64,000 bases of DNA from Annona cherimola (Eukaryota > Streptophyta > Magnoliopsida > Magnoliales > Annonaceae): the NCBI GenBank assembly GCA_030490835.1, contig CM059975.1, forward strand, positions 57,031,174-57,095,173. Reading direction: 5' to 3'. A program made the translations under genes and the position numbers. How positions within the stretch are numbered: position 1 is the first letter of the stretch; each line of letters opens with the position of its first letter. Shown here one piece after another: positions 24,348 to 38,500 of the stretch. Under the pieces are notes generated by a model. The model did not search any database. It saw only the letters and a program-made list of their open reading frames with translations, and was not told where the DNA came from.

Positions 24348-24947
24348 AGTCTTGTATGGTCATCTAAGAATTATTTTTTTATTGTCATAGCATGTGCGTC
24401 CGAAGTCTTACTTTTTTCACTATGTGCTAACTGCTATCTACTTACTGAGTTTGTTTAGACTGACGTGGTTTCTTATTTTGTCTTTAGATCACAGGACAGG
24501 TGAGGAGCCTCGAGATGGGACTGGAGGAGGACCGAACCTTGGAAACATTTAGTTAGTGTTTGTATTTTTAGTTGTTTGGATTTCTTTTTATGCTAACGTA
24601 TTTAGACATTTAGTGCCAACTGTGACAAACATTTTGTATGTGGTTACTTTAAACTAGTTATAATCTATGTAGACACGTGTATGTGATCTTTTGAGTTACC
24701 GGTGGTATAATGATGAGTTAATGATTTTCCTTCTAAATAGATATCTTTATAATATAGGCATGTGACTGTGTGAATGTAGGGCTAAAGGTTTATATTTTGA
24801 AATAAAATTACGATATTCATTTATAACAGGTCCTTTGTATCATACCACTCCCTTATAGTTATGAGGAGATGCTGCCGAATTTTTCCTAGGTTATATGGTG
24901 CCCATTGACCAGCCATTGAGAATATCTAGGCAATGGGGCATTACGAT
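24348..24947 (+). mobile_element. 3' part of an unrelated Ty3-type LTR
   Basis: A TACTTACTGAGTTTG motif (about 24440), ACAGGTGAGGAGCCTCGAGA (about 24494), long AT-rich sequence and a final GAGATGCTGCCGAA...GGGGCATTACGA at about 24947 form the usual R-U5 pattern of plant Ty3 LTRs. It differs from LTR E. The left side is cut at the LTR E junction. No TSD was seen. Confidence 0.5.
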
Positions 24948-25135
24948 TACACAAAGATGAAAAATAATGCAAAATCTATGAAAATTTCCTTGTTTCTTTT
25001 AAACTAGCATTCCAAATGAAAAACTTATGAAAAATAGAGTTATCAGGAACATGTAGAACAAATTCCATCCTAAACGGCAAGCATGGTCAAGTTTCCAAAA
25101 TGATGCAACTTTCAAAAAGGTTTTTCCTTAGATAG
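24948..25135. other. Short spacer between LTR fragments
   Basis: This is AT-rich sequence without a recognisable feature. It separates the LTR end at 24947 from the next LTR start at 25136. Confidence 0.4.
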
Positions 25136-28100
25136 TGTGAAACCCCACCTATTTTAAAGCATAGTAAATATAGGTTAGAGTTTGTACAAGAATGAAATTT
25201 GGAAATTTCATGAAATGAAGGGTTATATTTACCCATATGATTTCCATTAGATTTAAGAATGTAAAACTCCGATTGATGTGAAAATTTAATGGCAAGGGTA
25301 AAATTTCATGCTCTATGATCTAGATGGATGAGATTAAGAAGATTAATCAAGCAAAGTGCTTAAATTAATCACTTTGATGTGCCTTGGGAAATGGGCACTA
25401 CAAGACAAAATGGATGTAGAGATGGTGAGGTGACATGATTAATCATTGCCTCTTTTCCAATTTATTTTGATTAAAGATTGATTAGAGGTTTGATACCTTA
25501 ATATCTTATGATATACAAGGAGGATTGACATGGAATTTTGAAGACAAGCCTAATTTAATATGCTTTACATGACGAACGGAATGGAACATAGAAAGTGTGA
25601 TTGAAAATATGTTGAACAATTAGAAATTTTATGAGATTTCATGAATTTAATTGAATGACTAATATCTTAGCCTATATTCATCATTTTGAGAGAAATTTTT
25701 TTATGGATAGGTAAACTAAGGTACCCTAAATTATGAGTGGAATTGATTATATCAAGCCCCAATGGGAAACCCTGATTAGCATTGCATTTATATTGCAATT
25801 AGCAATGATTACATGACATTTATGAACCATTGACTTAGGACATGTCAAATTGATTAAAATGAAAAGCAAAAGTACACTTAGGACATGTGTCAAGATTTAG
25901 ACGATTATGAAAGAGATTAAGTCAACCTAAAAAGGTAAAAAGTTGACTTTTGCACCCACCTTGAACATGTGGCAAATCTAGCAATATTTGGGCAGATTTT
26001 TGATGAAATAAAAATAGAAAATCAACGTGCAAATGCAGCTGATTGGATGACGTGTTCAAGCAAGGAAATTGGGCAAATTTTTTATAAAATAAAAATGAAA
26101 AAATAGTAACAATATGTGGATAGCAATAGGACACATGGACGGTCCAACACAAAAAAATTTATTTGTTTAATTAATGTAGTTATTGATGTATGATAGAAAT
26201 TTCATACTTAAATACCTTGATTTGATTATAAATCAAAAATTAGAGAAATCAGTGTGCCTGATTTCAGCAAATATGGACAGATTGAGGAATAATCAAAACG
26301 AAATTTGAAACATAAAGAATAATGATCCAAATTGATATGATGAGTTAAAATACATAAGTTAATTTATTGTATGTGATTAGGAAAAGAAAAAGAAGAAGAA
26401 ATGAATGGTAGAGCTCTTGGAATCAAGAGTTGTTGATTGGTAGCCACACATATATACATAAAAGTGCAATTATGAAAGTGATACTTGATGAATGAATGAT
26501 ATGTGGGGCTGTTTTGGAAAATGGATAGGAATTCCAGAAATTTTAATTTCATATGTCTTGATATAGATTGAGGATGAAGGTTTTAAGGAGTTGCAAAAAT
26601 GTCAAGTCATAAACTTAGGTGTTGGATAGAAAAATGACCAACCGTTAAGGCTAACTAGGTATTGGTATACCTAGGTGATTTCAGAGAAAATGAAGGATAA
26701 TTAGAAAGAAAATTTTCCAAGATTAACTTGCAAAAAGATTTAACACAAGTTAAAACTAGATGGTATATCCGTATGTGACATACGAGATGATGGTGTTCAT
26801 CTCGAAAAAGGAATTGATCAAGAGAAACAAGCTATGAGTCACATATAGGTAGAAACCCTAGAAAGGGTTGGGAACAAGTGATATATGAACATGAATTAAA
26901 TAAAAGACAAGGCATGCAAGTATATGAGGATATACAAGTATATAAGGAAATTATTTTCACTTGTCTAGGAAAAGGTAAGGAAAAGATGGAAGGCGCAAGA
27001 GGATCACTATAAGTAAGCAAGCAACACTTTTGAAGTGGTTTTATTGAAATGACTTGAATTTGCTTCATACTATTGTTTCTAAAATTGTCTAAGGATGGTC
27101 ATTCCTTCGTTCCAACAAGTTGATTGAAATATTGTTTTAATATCCCTAACTTCTTTGATTCAAATATTGCTTTATTGAAAATGTGTTCAAAAGGACTGTG
27201 CAAATGACATGTTGTCATGTGAACGAAGTATATAATGCTGGGGTGAATGAAAGTCATGCATGAAAAGTACAAACGCTAGTCGAGGTAGAAGCAAGACACG
27301 AAGTCCACTTTCGACGTTACCAAGTCAGTGTGACCGGCGCCTTTCTTTGAAAAGGTCATATCATGTTTCATGGGTGGGTGAGCACTTGATAAGTGTCATC
27401 TACTATATGGCAAGGATCTCACCGGGCTAGCGTACCATCACATAAAGGATGATGTCGTGAATGAAAATGATGTGTTTGCATATCCATTGTTTACAAAAAG
27501 CCCTAAAATGAGCACATAAAAATGTTTTAGGACATGAGAATGTCTACATGAAAAAAAAAGTTTACATAAAAATGTTTTAGGACATGAGAATGTCCACATA
27601 AAAAAGGGTTTATATCAAAATATTTTAGGACATGAGAATGTACTATGAAAAAGGTTTACATAAAAAAGTTTACGTGCATATGTTTCGCCTTTGAAAAGCT
27701 TAGAATTTGGGTCATGAAATGTTTACAAGAAAAAGGTTTTGAAAAGGTTTAAAATGAAAATGCTTGCTTACTGAGTTTATCACTTACGTTTTGTTTTCCA
27801 GAACCCTAGGCAGGTACAAGGCACAAGCAGATGAGCAAAGATGAATGTTAATTACCTGCATATTGAGAATGAATGAATGTATGCATTAATAATAAAGTTT
27901 CAGGTTATGAATATCTCTAATGTAATGTGAACAGATAAGTGTTTATGTTGAGAATTCTATTTGAATTCAACTTATGAATATATGATTATTTGTAACATGA
28001 AAGTGAGGTTGCCTCTGTATCGATTATGCGATATATAAATGTTGATGCTAGTATAAGAAAGTACATGATGCAAATGAATAAGTTGGCAGATATAAAGGAT

Positions 28101-28260
28101 AGGTATAGTTAACTTCAAGTATATATTGCTTGAAAAATAATGAAGGAAATGGAATGAAAAAAAAATTATTCCGCTAAACGAAATGTATACAAAAATCCCA
28201 CAATGAATAGGGCAACAATCCTATATACTTAAATTGATATAAATTGGATGAATTCTGTAA
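25136..28260 (+). mobile_element. LTR G, Ty3-type, 3' end truncated
   Basis: It starts TGTGAAACCCCACC at 25136. Landmarks of the window's LTR group follow: GGATGGTCATTCC (about 27094), the ACCGGCGCC/CACTTGATAAGTGTC region (about 27330-27400), ACATAAAAATGTTTTAGGAC repeats (about 27515-27640), GCTTGCTTACTGAGTTT (about 27760), GCAGGTACAAGGCACAAGC (about 27810) and GGGCAACAATCCT (about 28210). The final GGGGCGCCACA is absent, so the 3' end is lost at about 28260. The sequence is diverged from LTRs A-F, so it is an older or separate subfamily. Confidence 0.65.
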
Positions 28261-28520
28261 GAAAATTCTGATGCTATATATGCATGATGAATCCTGATTT
28301 AGTGCTCATGCCCGCGGCAGCGCATTTTTTAGTTCTTGTAATACATGCGTGGGGCCTGCGCTCAAAATTGTCAAATATATATTTTCCAGATTTTTTAAAT
28401 ATTTTTCCAAAATTTCTAAAAAGAAGAAAGGCAGTATCCACATGCGTTGAACATGCCTTTTGTCATTTTAGAAATTCAAAAACAAATTTAAAAATAAAAA
28501 AAATAAAGAAATTACGTCTA

Positions 28521-28860
28521 AAAATTTTAGAATGCCGGTACAGTGCACCCGGGTGCTTTAACCCACCTTTTTTAGTTTTTTTGAAATTTTTTTATATAAA
28601 TGCTAATCTAAGTGTATTTAATTAAATTACATAAAATGTCACTAATTTTTAAAAATAAAAATAAATATCTAAAATACTCCGAGATGATAAAAATTAATAT
28701 ACATGTTAAATATCACTGATTTACAAAATTCGAAAATAAATATTTAAAGTACTCCAAAATGGTAAAATACACATATTAAATACACTTAAATTAACAATTA
28801 TATAATTTTAAAAATGAGTTAAATGCACCTAAGCGCATTTAGCCTCAACCCAAAATTTTA
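28521..28860. mobile_element. Foldback MITE 1 near the HMGB15-like 3' end
   Basis: The left arm (GCCGGTACAGTGCACCCGGG, then CTAATCTAAGTGTATTTAAT) is roughly repeated in inverse on the right (ATTAAATACACTTAAATTAA, then TTAAATGCACCTAAGCGC ending TTAGCC). The whole element is therefore an imperfect palindrome of about 340 bp. The inner AAGTGTATTTAAT core recurs in the foldback elements at 33857 and 45990. No coding capacity and no certain TSD were found. Confidence 0.6.
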
Positions 28861-29552
28861 AGCTAAGACCCACATATTCATTCCAAAAAATATAAATTTA
28901 AGATGAAGGGCTCGCGTAAGGGTGGACTCATATATGATTGTATATGCGTGTACATTCAAAGACGTGCATATGTTACCAATCAAAAAAAAAAAAAAAAAGT
29001 TGTGCATACGTTTTACCAATGTGACCAACGAAATCTTTGTATGTTATAAAAAAAATTTGGCCGTGTTTCAAGAGCGAAGATCACAAGCTTGGTTAGTTTC
29101 TCATTCAAGCATTGTACGTGAAGTAATACAACTACCCTGATAATGGTGTGGGGACGTTACACCTCCACAAGGGGTCCATGTTGTGCATTAAATAAAATCA
29201 AATAATAATGGCCCAAACGCATCAGACCAACAGAAGATACTATTATAAAGGTCAAAATATGCTTTCCAAATTGAGATTTGTTCTTTACTACGCATCCTTA
29301 ATATTGGTATCAGACACTTAGCTGCTCCTCAACAAAAACAAAGACATCATTACCTTCATGAGGAAAGCCATAGTTACAAAAAACAGAAATACAATGAAAT
29401 TGTAAACTTTCAAAAATAAAAACAATAACAAAAAGGGAATCATATCAGCCCGTAAGACTATGCCTGATCACAGTGACAAATCACTATATCTTTGTTAGAG
29501 AACACAATCAAAATTTACTCCCCGTCGACAGGTGACTCCTTTCTAATTTTGT
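28861..29552. other. 3' flank and probable 3' UTR of the HMGB15-like gene
   Basis: The stop codon of the minus-strand gene is at 29553-29555, so its 3' UTR must lie here. The extent is not certain because no clear poly(A) signal was found on the minus strand. A poly-A run (plus strand) lies at 28982-28998. Short open frames look accidental. Confidence 0.4.
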
Positions 29553-32500
29553 CTAAACATGCTGTTCAGTCTCCAACCCAGTGACAACCTCATTCTCTTT
29601 CTTGTCGTCGTCATTCCCTTGTAATTCTAAACCATCTTCTGCAACCAGATTCGATGACGACATAGCAACTGTGGCTTCTGGAGATGCCTCTTCTGAATCC
29701 TTATCTGAGAATTCTTCATCAGACTCGCTCTCGTCAGAACTAGTTTCATTACCAAGACTTTGCGGGAATGTATCTTCTTCCATCTCCACTTTTGGTTCGA
29801 CATCGATCACCATTCCCTCTGGTTCTGCTTGCCGCTGCTGGATGGGCACAGCATTGCTGATAACAGGACCTGCCTTCAGCCTTTCCCTGTACTCTTCCAT
29901 CTCACACCTATATCTTTCCTTGTCTCTGAGGCCTCTTTCCTGATAAACCTGAGATTCAAAATTTCAAAATAAGAATTTGTCTGTCATTGTTAGCATCAAG
30001 TCCCTAGTAACCCCATGAACCTAGTATACAAGCAAAATATCTATTAGCCCAATGCATAATCAGCAGTCAATAAACAAACGAGATACAGCAAAAATTACAG
30101 TCAACAAAGATGCAGCAAGAATGTCACAAGGATATCGTCAAACATGGACATCATAGAAAAAGGCAGCATCACTTATATAAATGAATAAAATGCTTCAATG
30201 GTTACTGTTGTGAATGCTTACAGCTTTGTCAGCCTCACTTAGATTGTTCCAGAGTTCACCAATCATCCTACTAATTTCCCTGTCCTTCCCAGGATAAAGA
30301 GGCTTCAATCTGGCATGCTGCTCAGCAAAGAAGAAATTGTAGCCACTTCGATTTGGCTTTGGATGGAAAGGATCTCGCTTCCTCATCTCAGATTTCTTCC
30401 TACGCCTACGTCGGCGGACTCCTGTTGTTGCAGCCATGCCATTTGCATTATGATTAATGATGTTCGCATAATGTGGTATTTGGGCTCCCAATGATTCAGG
30501 AGTGTGATACAGCACCCCTTTGAGCTTTTCTGTGCCAACTGTCACTGTGACCAAATAACCATGTTCGAATTTTCCGTCAATGACACCCACCACAGGGCAA
30601 CCTACATGAGATGGCACGCCACCTGCAATCAAAAAAAGATGTTATCAAGAAATTATCCCAATTCGTTATAGACATTTAAAATACCCTGATAATTGAAGCA
30701 AGCACGTAGGCAAAAGACAATAGTTGTTTTTATATTAGATTACATTACAAAAGAGCCATTTGCTCCCCTCCAGATTCGAAACCAGGACCACATGCACGCA
30801 CCCACAATGTGATACCACCGGGCTATGCCCTGGTTCACTGCAAAAGCTAATAGTTAACGATGCTAGGGAAGGGACAAGAAAGAAAGAAAGAAGCAAAGGG
30901 AGAGAGATTAGAAATTATCAAAATTTCAAAAGTTGCTGCATGCATGACCATAGTGTTCGAGTATGCATACAAGGGTAAGGTTGTGTACCTAGACCAACGG
31001 ATGCCCCACCCCAAACCCCACAATGTGTGGGAACTAAGAACTCTATGCAATCCAGTCAACTTTTGTTACGCTGCACCAAGGACTCAGGGAGGTCCCACCG
31101 AGGTGCTTCTCTTCGATGAACATGGAATATCATGTTAGACGAATCTCTTAGAATCACTGAATGCTGGACTCCAAGTTGAATGTTTTACTGTTTTACCATC
31201 TTTTAGTCTTGTTAAAGTGGATGAGTAGTAAAACCAGAAAAGATAAAATTAGAAATGAAGTAATCCTAGAAGATCTCAAAGTAAGGCCAATAGGTGATAA
31301 ATGAGGGAAATCATATTAAAATAGTTTGGTCATGTTAAATGAAAGCCAAAAATGACATCGATTAAAAGGACAGAGTCTATCCAAGTAGGTGGTAGGAGAA
31401 TGAGAGAAAGACCCAAAAAAATAAGAATGAAAGTAATTAAATAAGATAAGAAAATATTAAAAATTACTGAAAATTTAGTCTTGAATAATCAAAAACTGTG
31501 CAACAGAATTCATGCAGCCGGTCCCACATAGGTGGGAAATGGCTTACAATGATGATGAAGGCAACGACTACATCAATTTTTTTTAGTCTTGTGTTGTAGA
31601 TCACTAATAGTAGAAAATGGTTTGGAATATAAGATAGATGAATGATGAGGCATGATTCAATATTTATAGATATATTCCACGGCAATACCCCATTGGAATT
31701 CCTCAGCACAAAATAAATTTGCAAATGAAGAAACCCATAATAGTTGCCCCTGCATTGGTATTAAGGAGAACCGACCTACTGATACGCACTCTCCTGCTGT
31801 GCTTCTTCGCTTGTGGGAAGCTGTTTGAGTGTCTGGGGACTGTAAATACGTATGCACCGAACCTTGAGCAGGATAGGGAACTGATGATGGAGCTGGTAAA
31901 GGAAAGATAGAATGTTGTGTGAAAGGTGAGTCAGAACATGTATCATGAAAATCAGAACAACATTGACATACAGACCAGTAGGAGCAGTCCAACCTTGAGC
32001 ACCAAAGAAATAGATCTGCTCATAATTTTGAAGCAAGGAAACATAGTATTTGCGCAAGACAAAAGATGCATTTGTGGCAGTTGCGGGAAAACTGAAAACT
32101 GCAGTTACATCTTTCCATCTCCTGTCTCTTATGACCTGGTGAATGAACAGATGATAAAATAGAAAATTTATTGAAGCAGCGATATAGAAAAATAAAGTAC
32201 CAACAGTCTGACAAAAGATTTCAGCAATGTTTTAATATTAAAAAACTCATTCATAGCATCTTCAAATGATCCAGTTTGTGAGCTCTGTCCAACCAACAAG
32301 GCTCAAACATTCTTTGTTTGAGACTGTCCTGGACTCCATCTAGTCAACAATGCATGACTAATTCCAACCTTAACAGTTCAATACATCCTCATATGAAAGA
32401 ACCTAAAACTTGGTATTTCCCAGGTTAGACAAGGCAGGTCCACTAGAGGTGCCAAATTTTATTAGTAATAAAGGACAAAATAGCACACCATGTTATATTG

Positions 32501-35500
32501 TGATTATGATATATCATTAAACCTATCTGCTAAGCATTCATTTCTGCCTCATGAATGCTTGCCACAAGCTAATTTGGTTCTATTATCAACCATTAGTGGC
32601 AATGATCATAACAAGATTGCTGTCCTAAATGGGCATCAAGAAATCATCTTGCCTTTAAGCTTGACTCCAAATCCAAAATAACAGCCAGGTGAGTTTACAT
32701 TTTGTGGCTAATTACATTGAAAAAGAAGAGAGAGAGAGAGAGATTCACTACAATCATGAGATAGGAAACTCGAGCATCAAGCAAGCAAGACGGGTAAAGC
32801 TATTTATCTGAACATGGACAGGAACTTATTTTTCAATAATCATTGCATTTATGTGTGGCTGAGTTCAAAACCCAGAGGCTGGAACTTGGAAGAATTAATA
32901 GGGTGGCCCAATTCTACCTAGTGTGGCCATCCCGCACAGGTAATGGCCTACAATTGTTCAGAAATTAAACCATTACCCGTGAACATAATCAACCTCTTAA
33001 TGGACAGCTACGATTTAAAGATGAATTTTATGGCAACCAGATGTTATAAATTAATCAACAGCTTGAAAGTTGGGATATCCAAATTAAAATGAAATGGTGT
33101 ATTTTTGGATCACTGTTTCACATGACCAAGCAACCTACATCTACTTTAGTTCAATCTTTTACCTATTCATTCTACATTTGGGTATTTTAATTCTATCTTT
33201 TCTTATAACACCCATCCATCTGAACATACTAATTTTTGCATCACATTCATGAACAAACAGTTTTTTAATTGCTCAGTGTTTTACTTCATAGAGGGTATAT
33301 TTGGGAAGTGATAAAAATTTTAGATGAAAAGTTTTTGGTGAAAAATTTTTGAAATAAGATAAAATAATGTGGTATGATAGAGATAATTATGAGAAATAAA
33401 AAATAAAGTTAAAATAGATAAGTTAGTTATATAGGCAATAGTTTAGAAATGATTGAAAAGTAAGATAGTTGCATAGAAATATATGGAGAAATAATTAAAA
33501 AATAGGATAATTGTAGAGAGTGAAAAGTTTTAAATTAAAAAGTTTTTGTTTGGAAATTTTAAGTGTAAACAAATTGACCCAAAAACAAAGTCAATTTTAT
33601 ATTTTTTGGTAAGACTTTCTTTTAATGTAATTAACACCCAACAGTCACGTAAAATTCAAGAACAACAATATTATCTTCCACTCATCTTTTTTTTTTTTTT
33701 TTTTTTTTTTTGAGGTCAATCTTCCACTAATCTTTAATTTTATGCAAACTATCTATATTGATTCTTGCTCTTTCCACAATTATTCATCATCATAAGTTAT
33801 TTCCACCTATGTAAGGTTAGCTACTTGGATCTTGTTGTGCTATTTTTTATAAGAGGAATGATCTTGTTCGCCCAGGCTAAGCAAATGCTCCACTTAGCCC
33901 CACCTCAAAAAAACTCTTTTTTTTTTTTTACTTTTTTCTTCATACACTTGTTTATCTCAGTGTATTTAATTATAAACCAGGTTTTACCTTTTTAGACATT
34001 TATATATTTTTTGAGATTTTTAAACATCTATAAAAATATATATATATATATGTCTAAAAATGGTAAAACCTGGTTTATATGTTAAATACGCTTAGATAAA
34101 CAAGTGTATGAAGAAAAAAGCAAAAAAAAAAGTTGTTGTAAATGAGTTTTTTGAGATGAGATAAGCGCGTTTTTTGAGGTGGGCTAAGCGGGACATTTAC
34201 TTAGCTCGGGCTAATATGATTGCTCCTATTTTTACAATCATAAACTATGTTTTCAATAATCTCTAACGTTTTCATGTCTTGTTTAATTACTTACATACAT
34301 GTTTTTTGTTAGTCTTCCTCTCAATCTCTTTCTGCTTTATATGCAAAATAAACTAAACTCTACTAATTGATGTCATTTCCAGCCTCCATGTAACATGCCT
34401 TAAGGGTCCATTTGGGTCAACTTTTGAAGGGAGCTTATGTGCTTTTTGCTATTGCACTATGACACTTTTAATTACTCGTTTGGTTGGATGCTTCACTTAC
34501 GCGTTTTCTCCCATTTTTTAGGAAAATCGGGACTTAAAAGCATGCAAGGCAGAAGTTTATACCTACTCTTGTTTTATTTATTAGGATTGTATCAATTACA
34601 AATAACATGTACCAAAGTACTTGTAAAATGTCTAGTAAATTCATCTTAACTAAAGTGAAAAAGTCAAAACTTAAGGTTGAGCCTTGATGCAAACCTATTG
34701 CAATTATTAACCTTAAATATTTAAAATGGTCATTTTGTGGTACCATGTAATCCAAAAATGGCAGCCACACATTCCATGCCAAGTTCCATTCAACTAATTG
34801 TAAAACCTTTAGATTCTAATGCAAGAAAAGAACCAAGATAAAAGATCATTCAATTGGTTAATTAGACATATATGATAACAAAATAATGCTACTAGGCAAA
34901 GAGAGATGAATCCAAATCTTTACCATTCCAATTTTTCACACACAAAAAAAGGGTTAACCTAACCTGATGTCAGATCCTTTGTAGGTAGTTTAGCACACAA
35001 TATAGCTTCCTTTTCAACCTCCTATGCACAAAGACATAAAAATTAAAGAACAAGGTTCACCTAGAAGACTAACCTACTCACAAAATATCCTGAAAGATCG
35101 CATTAAGAATCAGTAAGTTTTAGTTCAAAAGCTGTACTCAACTCCATACACCAAGTACTTGGTAGCTCACCCACAACACAGAATAGATAACACTAGCAAT
35201 ACATCAGATCCTCAGATGTACTGCGTTGAGGTCCCACCTTATTACATAAGCTCAAACTATCGTTCCCAGCCCCATCTAATAAGGTTCTCAAGCGTGGAAA
35301 GCTCCCAAGGCAACTTGATCCGAGATATTACATCACACAATGAGAGACATTATAAAAGGTCTAATACTAAAGGACAAATAGTTTAAACAAAAGTGATTAG
35401 CATCTGAATGGATTGGTCTCAAAAAATCGCTTAATCCAAGAGGGGAAGGATGAATTGGGTCATTCAAAATTAATTATTTTATTTAAATAGCCCAGATTTA

Positions 35501-38500
35501 AAATCCCCTTGAATGAACAATATGCTAAGGAATAAAGACACACAAGAGAGCAAACAAGCAATCACATGAGTCGGCAGAATAATCGATTTTTGTCAAAAAG
35601 GCTCATGATTGAAAGGAAACATGAATAGAGTCTATGATAAAACTGATTCATATAACTTCATATTTCATCTCACAGCATGCAACATTCCACTTGCATAGCT
35701 GACACATGCATCACTGACACATGCATCTCTATTTATTCATGTCGGCCCATGAAATAGTATAATAAAATTAAAAAAAATACATGCGCCTTTTTCTTGACCT
35801 TCTTGCCATAAGACATCTATGTTTTTCTCATCCCTTATCTTTTGTTTGGATAATAGAGTAGTTGAGTAAACTTTTGGGCGAGAAGTTAAGCTAAAGAAAA
35901 AGCACAAGTATTTTACTGGAAAAGATATTGTTGCTGATCAAAAAATTTAGATTATCATCGTTCTCATAACATAAATTTATCCACTAAGTAAACGTTCATT
36001 AGTCAAGGAACAATGCCAAAAACTTTCAGGCCACATAGCCCATCTTCCCAAGCATATCATTCGGCTACCATAGAAAGCAAATCTGTGGCTGTTTATTTTA
36101 TGCAGTTTCACACTTCCACAAAATATCCCTTCCATGCAACATAAATTCATATATCATGGAGTGTGCATGCCTTCTTTACCTTAGCACCTTCTGACACAAA
36201 TTCATCTTTCTCATCTTAACCATTCCTTTTGCCAAGGCCATGAATTCAGCCAATTAGAAACTTAAGAGTTCATGCGTGCATAACTGGGGAGTAGGTATTC
36301 ATCTAGGCAATTAGATGAATCGTCAATTTCAGGTAGTTTACTACACTTAATCTGCACAAAAGATTTCCAGTTTAGTCTTAAGCACACTTCACCACAATGA
36401 AACTTTTCCCCTACATAGCTGAACATGAAATTTGACAAAACCAGATTTCTCTATGTGCTATTTGCCACAGTTGTCATGGGATGGGGCTCAGAAGGGGGTA
36501 TTGAATCACCATACTTGACTAGCCAGGGTAACTGTTATAGTTATTGATAATCTCCCCCTCAACCCAGTCACAGATCACATATTGCACCATCCCCAATGAA
36601 TCATTTTCCGAGATTCTTTCGAAAAAGAGCTTTCTGTATTTTTACCTGCATTTTTATTTGTTAAATATTTGTCATTATGCATTTTAAATCGAACAATAAT
36701 TCTCCCCCCAGATTCTGTCAACAAATTAATCGGCAATCCTCCCAGTTCAAGTTCACAAAGGATTCTAGCCTTCTAATTCTTCCCAACGATTTCATCAGCA
36801 AGTTAGACTTCAATGCTTCTGCTTCAGATATCAAAATATTCAATTGCTTCACTATGCTTCCCATTCACAGAAAAAAAAAATTTTAAAAAAAAAAAGAACT
36901 ATGCTTCTGAAATATATTTCAAGTGCTCCCTTGTCTTCAAAAGATATGCCCACAGACTCCACTCTCATCTTGCTGAGTCCTAATTCATGATATCAATTGC
37001 TGTCCTCAGGCAATTTTCTCTACTGAACCAATCAATGTAGCTATTGACTAACCACAAGTATCGAATTAATCAGATTTGGCAAAGAACACTCCCCATTTAA
37101 GAATACCTACCATGTTCTATGTTCCCCCTCATTCACAAGGTTGTATCCAATAAACATTTGCTGTTTTTAACATGTTTCTAAGCTTCAAGCATTTAACCTG
37201 AAAATTAAATAAATAACACATTGTATTGTATGTCTGGTTGCTGGATTTCCAAAGGTCCTGTTCAGTAGCTTCAGCAATAGAGTTGAAACAGAGATTTGAA
37301 TAAAAGAAAAGAAAAAAATTACTGCTGTTGAGGTAATCCAACACCATGCATATCTAAAAAAAATACAACCACATGACTATTGTGATTGCTACTTTGAAAC
37401 TACAAGGACCATTACAACATCCACCTAAATCACATCATCTGAATCATACGTCATTTGCTAACTGATCTTTCTTTCATTGACCAGAAATAGAAACGGGAGG
37501 GGACTGATCAAAAACAAACAGTTGTAGTTTGAATGTTAAGAACATTTTTTCATTTTTCATAAGATTTTTAATATCTAAAGTGTTTATAATATCCATTTGT
37601 ATGTATTAATAACAAAATCAAATATTTTGAAAACTTTTACATACTACATGTTTATTTTCAAATTTTAAAAGTTTCATATTCACCATCAAATGATTTATAA
37701 CACATAAGTTTCAAACCAAAGTGATTTTTGACATCATAAATACATATATTAATTTATACTTAAATTGTTTAGATGTAAGAAAAAACTTTAAAAATATAAA
37801 ATAAAGCACTCATTTCTACAAACGTTTGTTTTAATCATTACCCTGGAAAAGATAAGAAATGTCTTGTGGAGTAATTTGAAATTCAAATAATAGAAGACCA
37901 ATTTGTACGCTAACTGAAAGGAAATGCAGATAATATACCGATATGAAGACAAAATATATTGCCCAGAAACAATTAGAAGCAAGTACATGGTAAACATGTT
38001 AATTCAAAGAAATCCATAGCAAGGTAAAGACTTCATATGCATATTAGATATACAATTTCTGAAAACGCAAATTCAGAAGCATACAAAAGTATACTTTAGA
38101 TTGGTAATGACTCATAAAACATTACTTTTAGCCAAAATACTCAACAAGAATATCTAGCACAATTTATTGATTTCCATTGTGGAATTTAAATGTCCTGTTC
38201 TCCATGCCTTCCTAATTAATAACTCATGAGGAGTGAACCTCATTAAGGTATTGTTTCACCACATCATTGAGAATCATTCAGCTTTTTATTTTTATTTATT
38301 TATTTACTTTTTTTTTTTTTTTTTTTTTGCATTGTTGTGTAGACTTTGTTAATTAAAATAGAATCATATTCAGCATGTTCTTTTACAGATCAACAGGTAA
38401 TCTTAATTACATGATTGGCATTGAATATTCCTCAAGAAACGAATATGAATATTCAGCATGCTGGTTAATGGCTATTTGCAATTGAGGAAATACAGGAACT

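Noticed and set aside
29581..29943. Serine-rich plus-strand open frame of 120 codons
   Set aside because: It is the antisense shadow of the last HMGB15-like exon, whose acidic, serine-rich tail explains it.
30740..30845. A tRNA gene in the HMGB15-like intron
   Set aside because: A- and B-box-like motifs exist, but no acceptor stem or cloverleaf could be formed. A SINE relic fits better.
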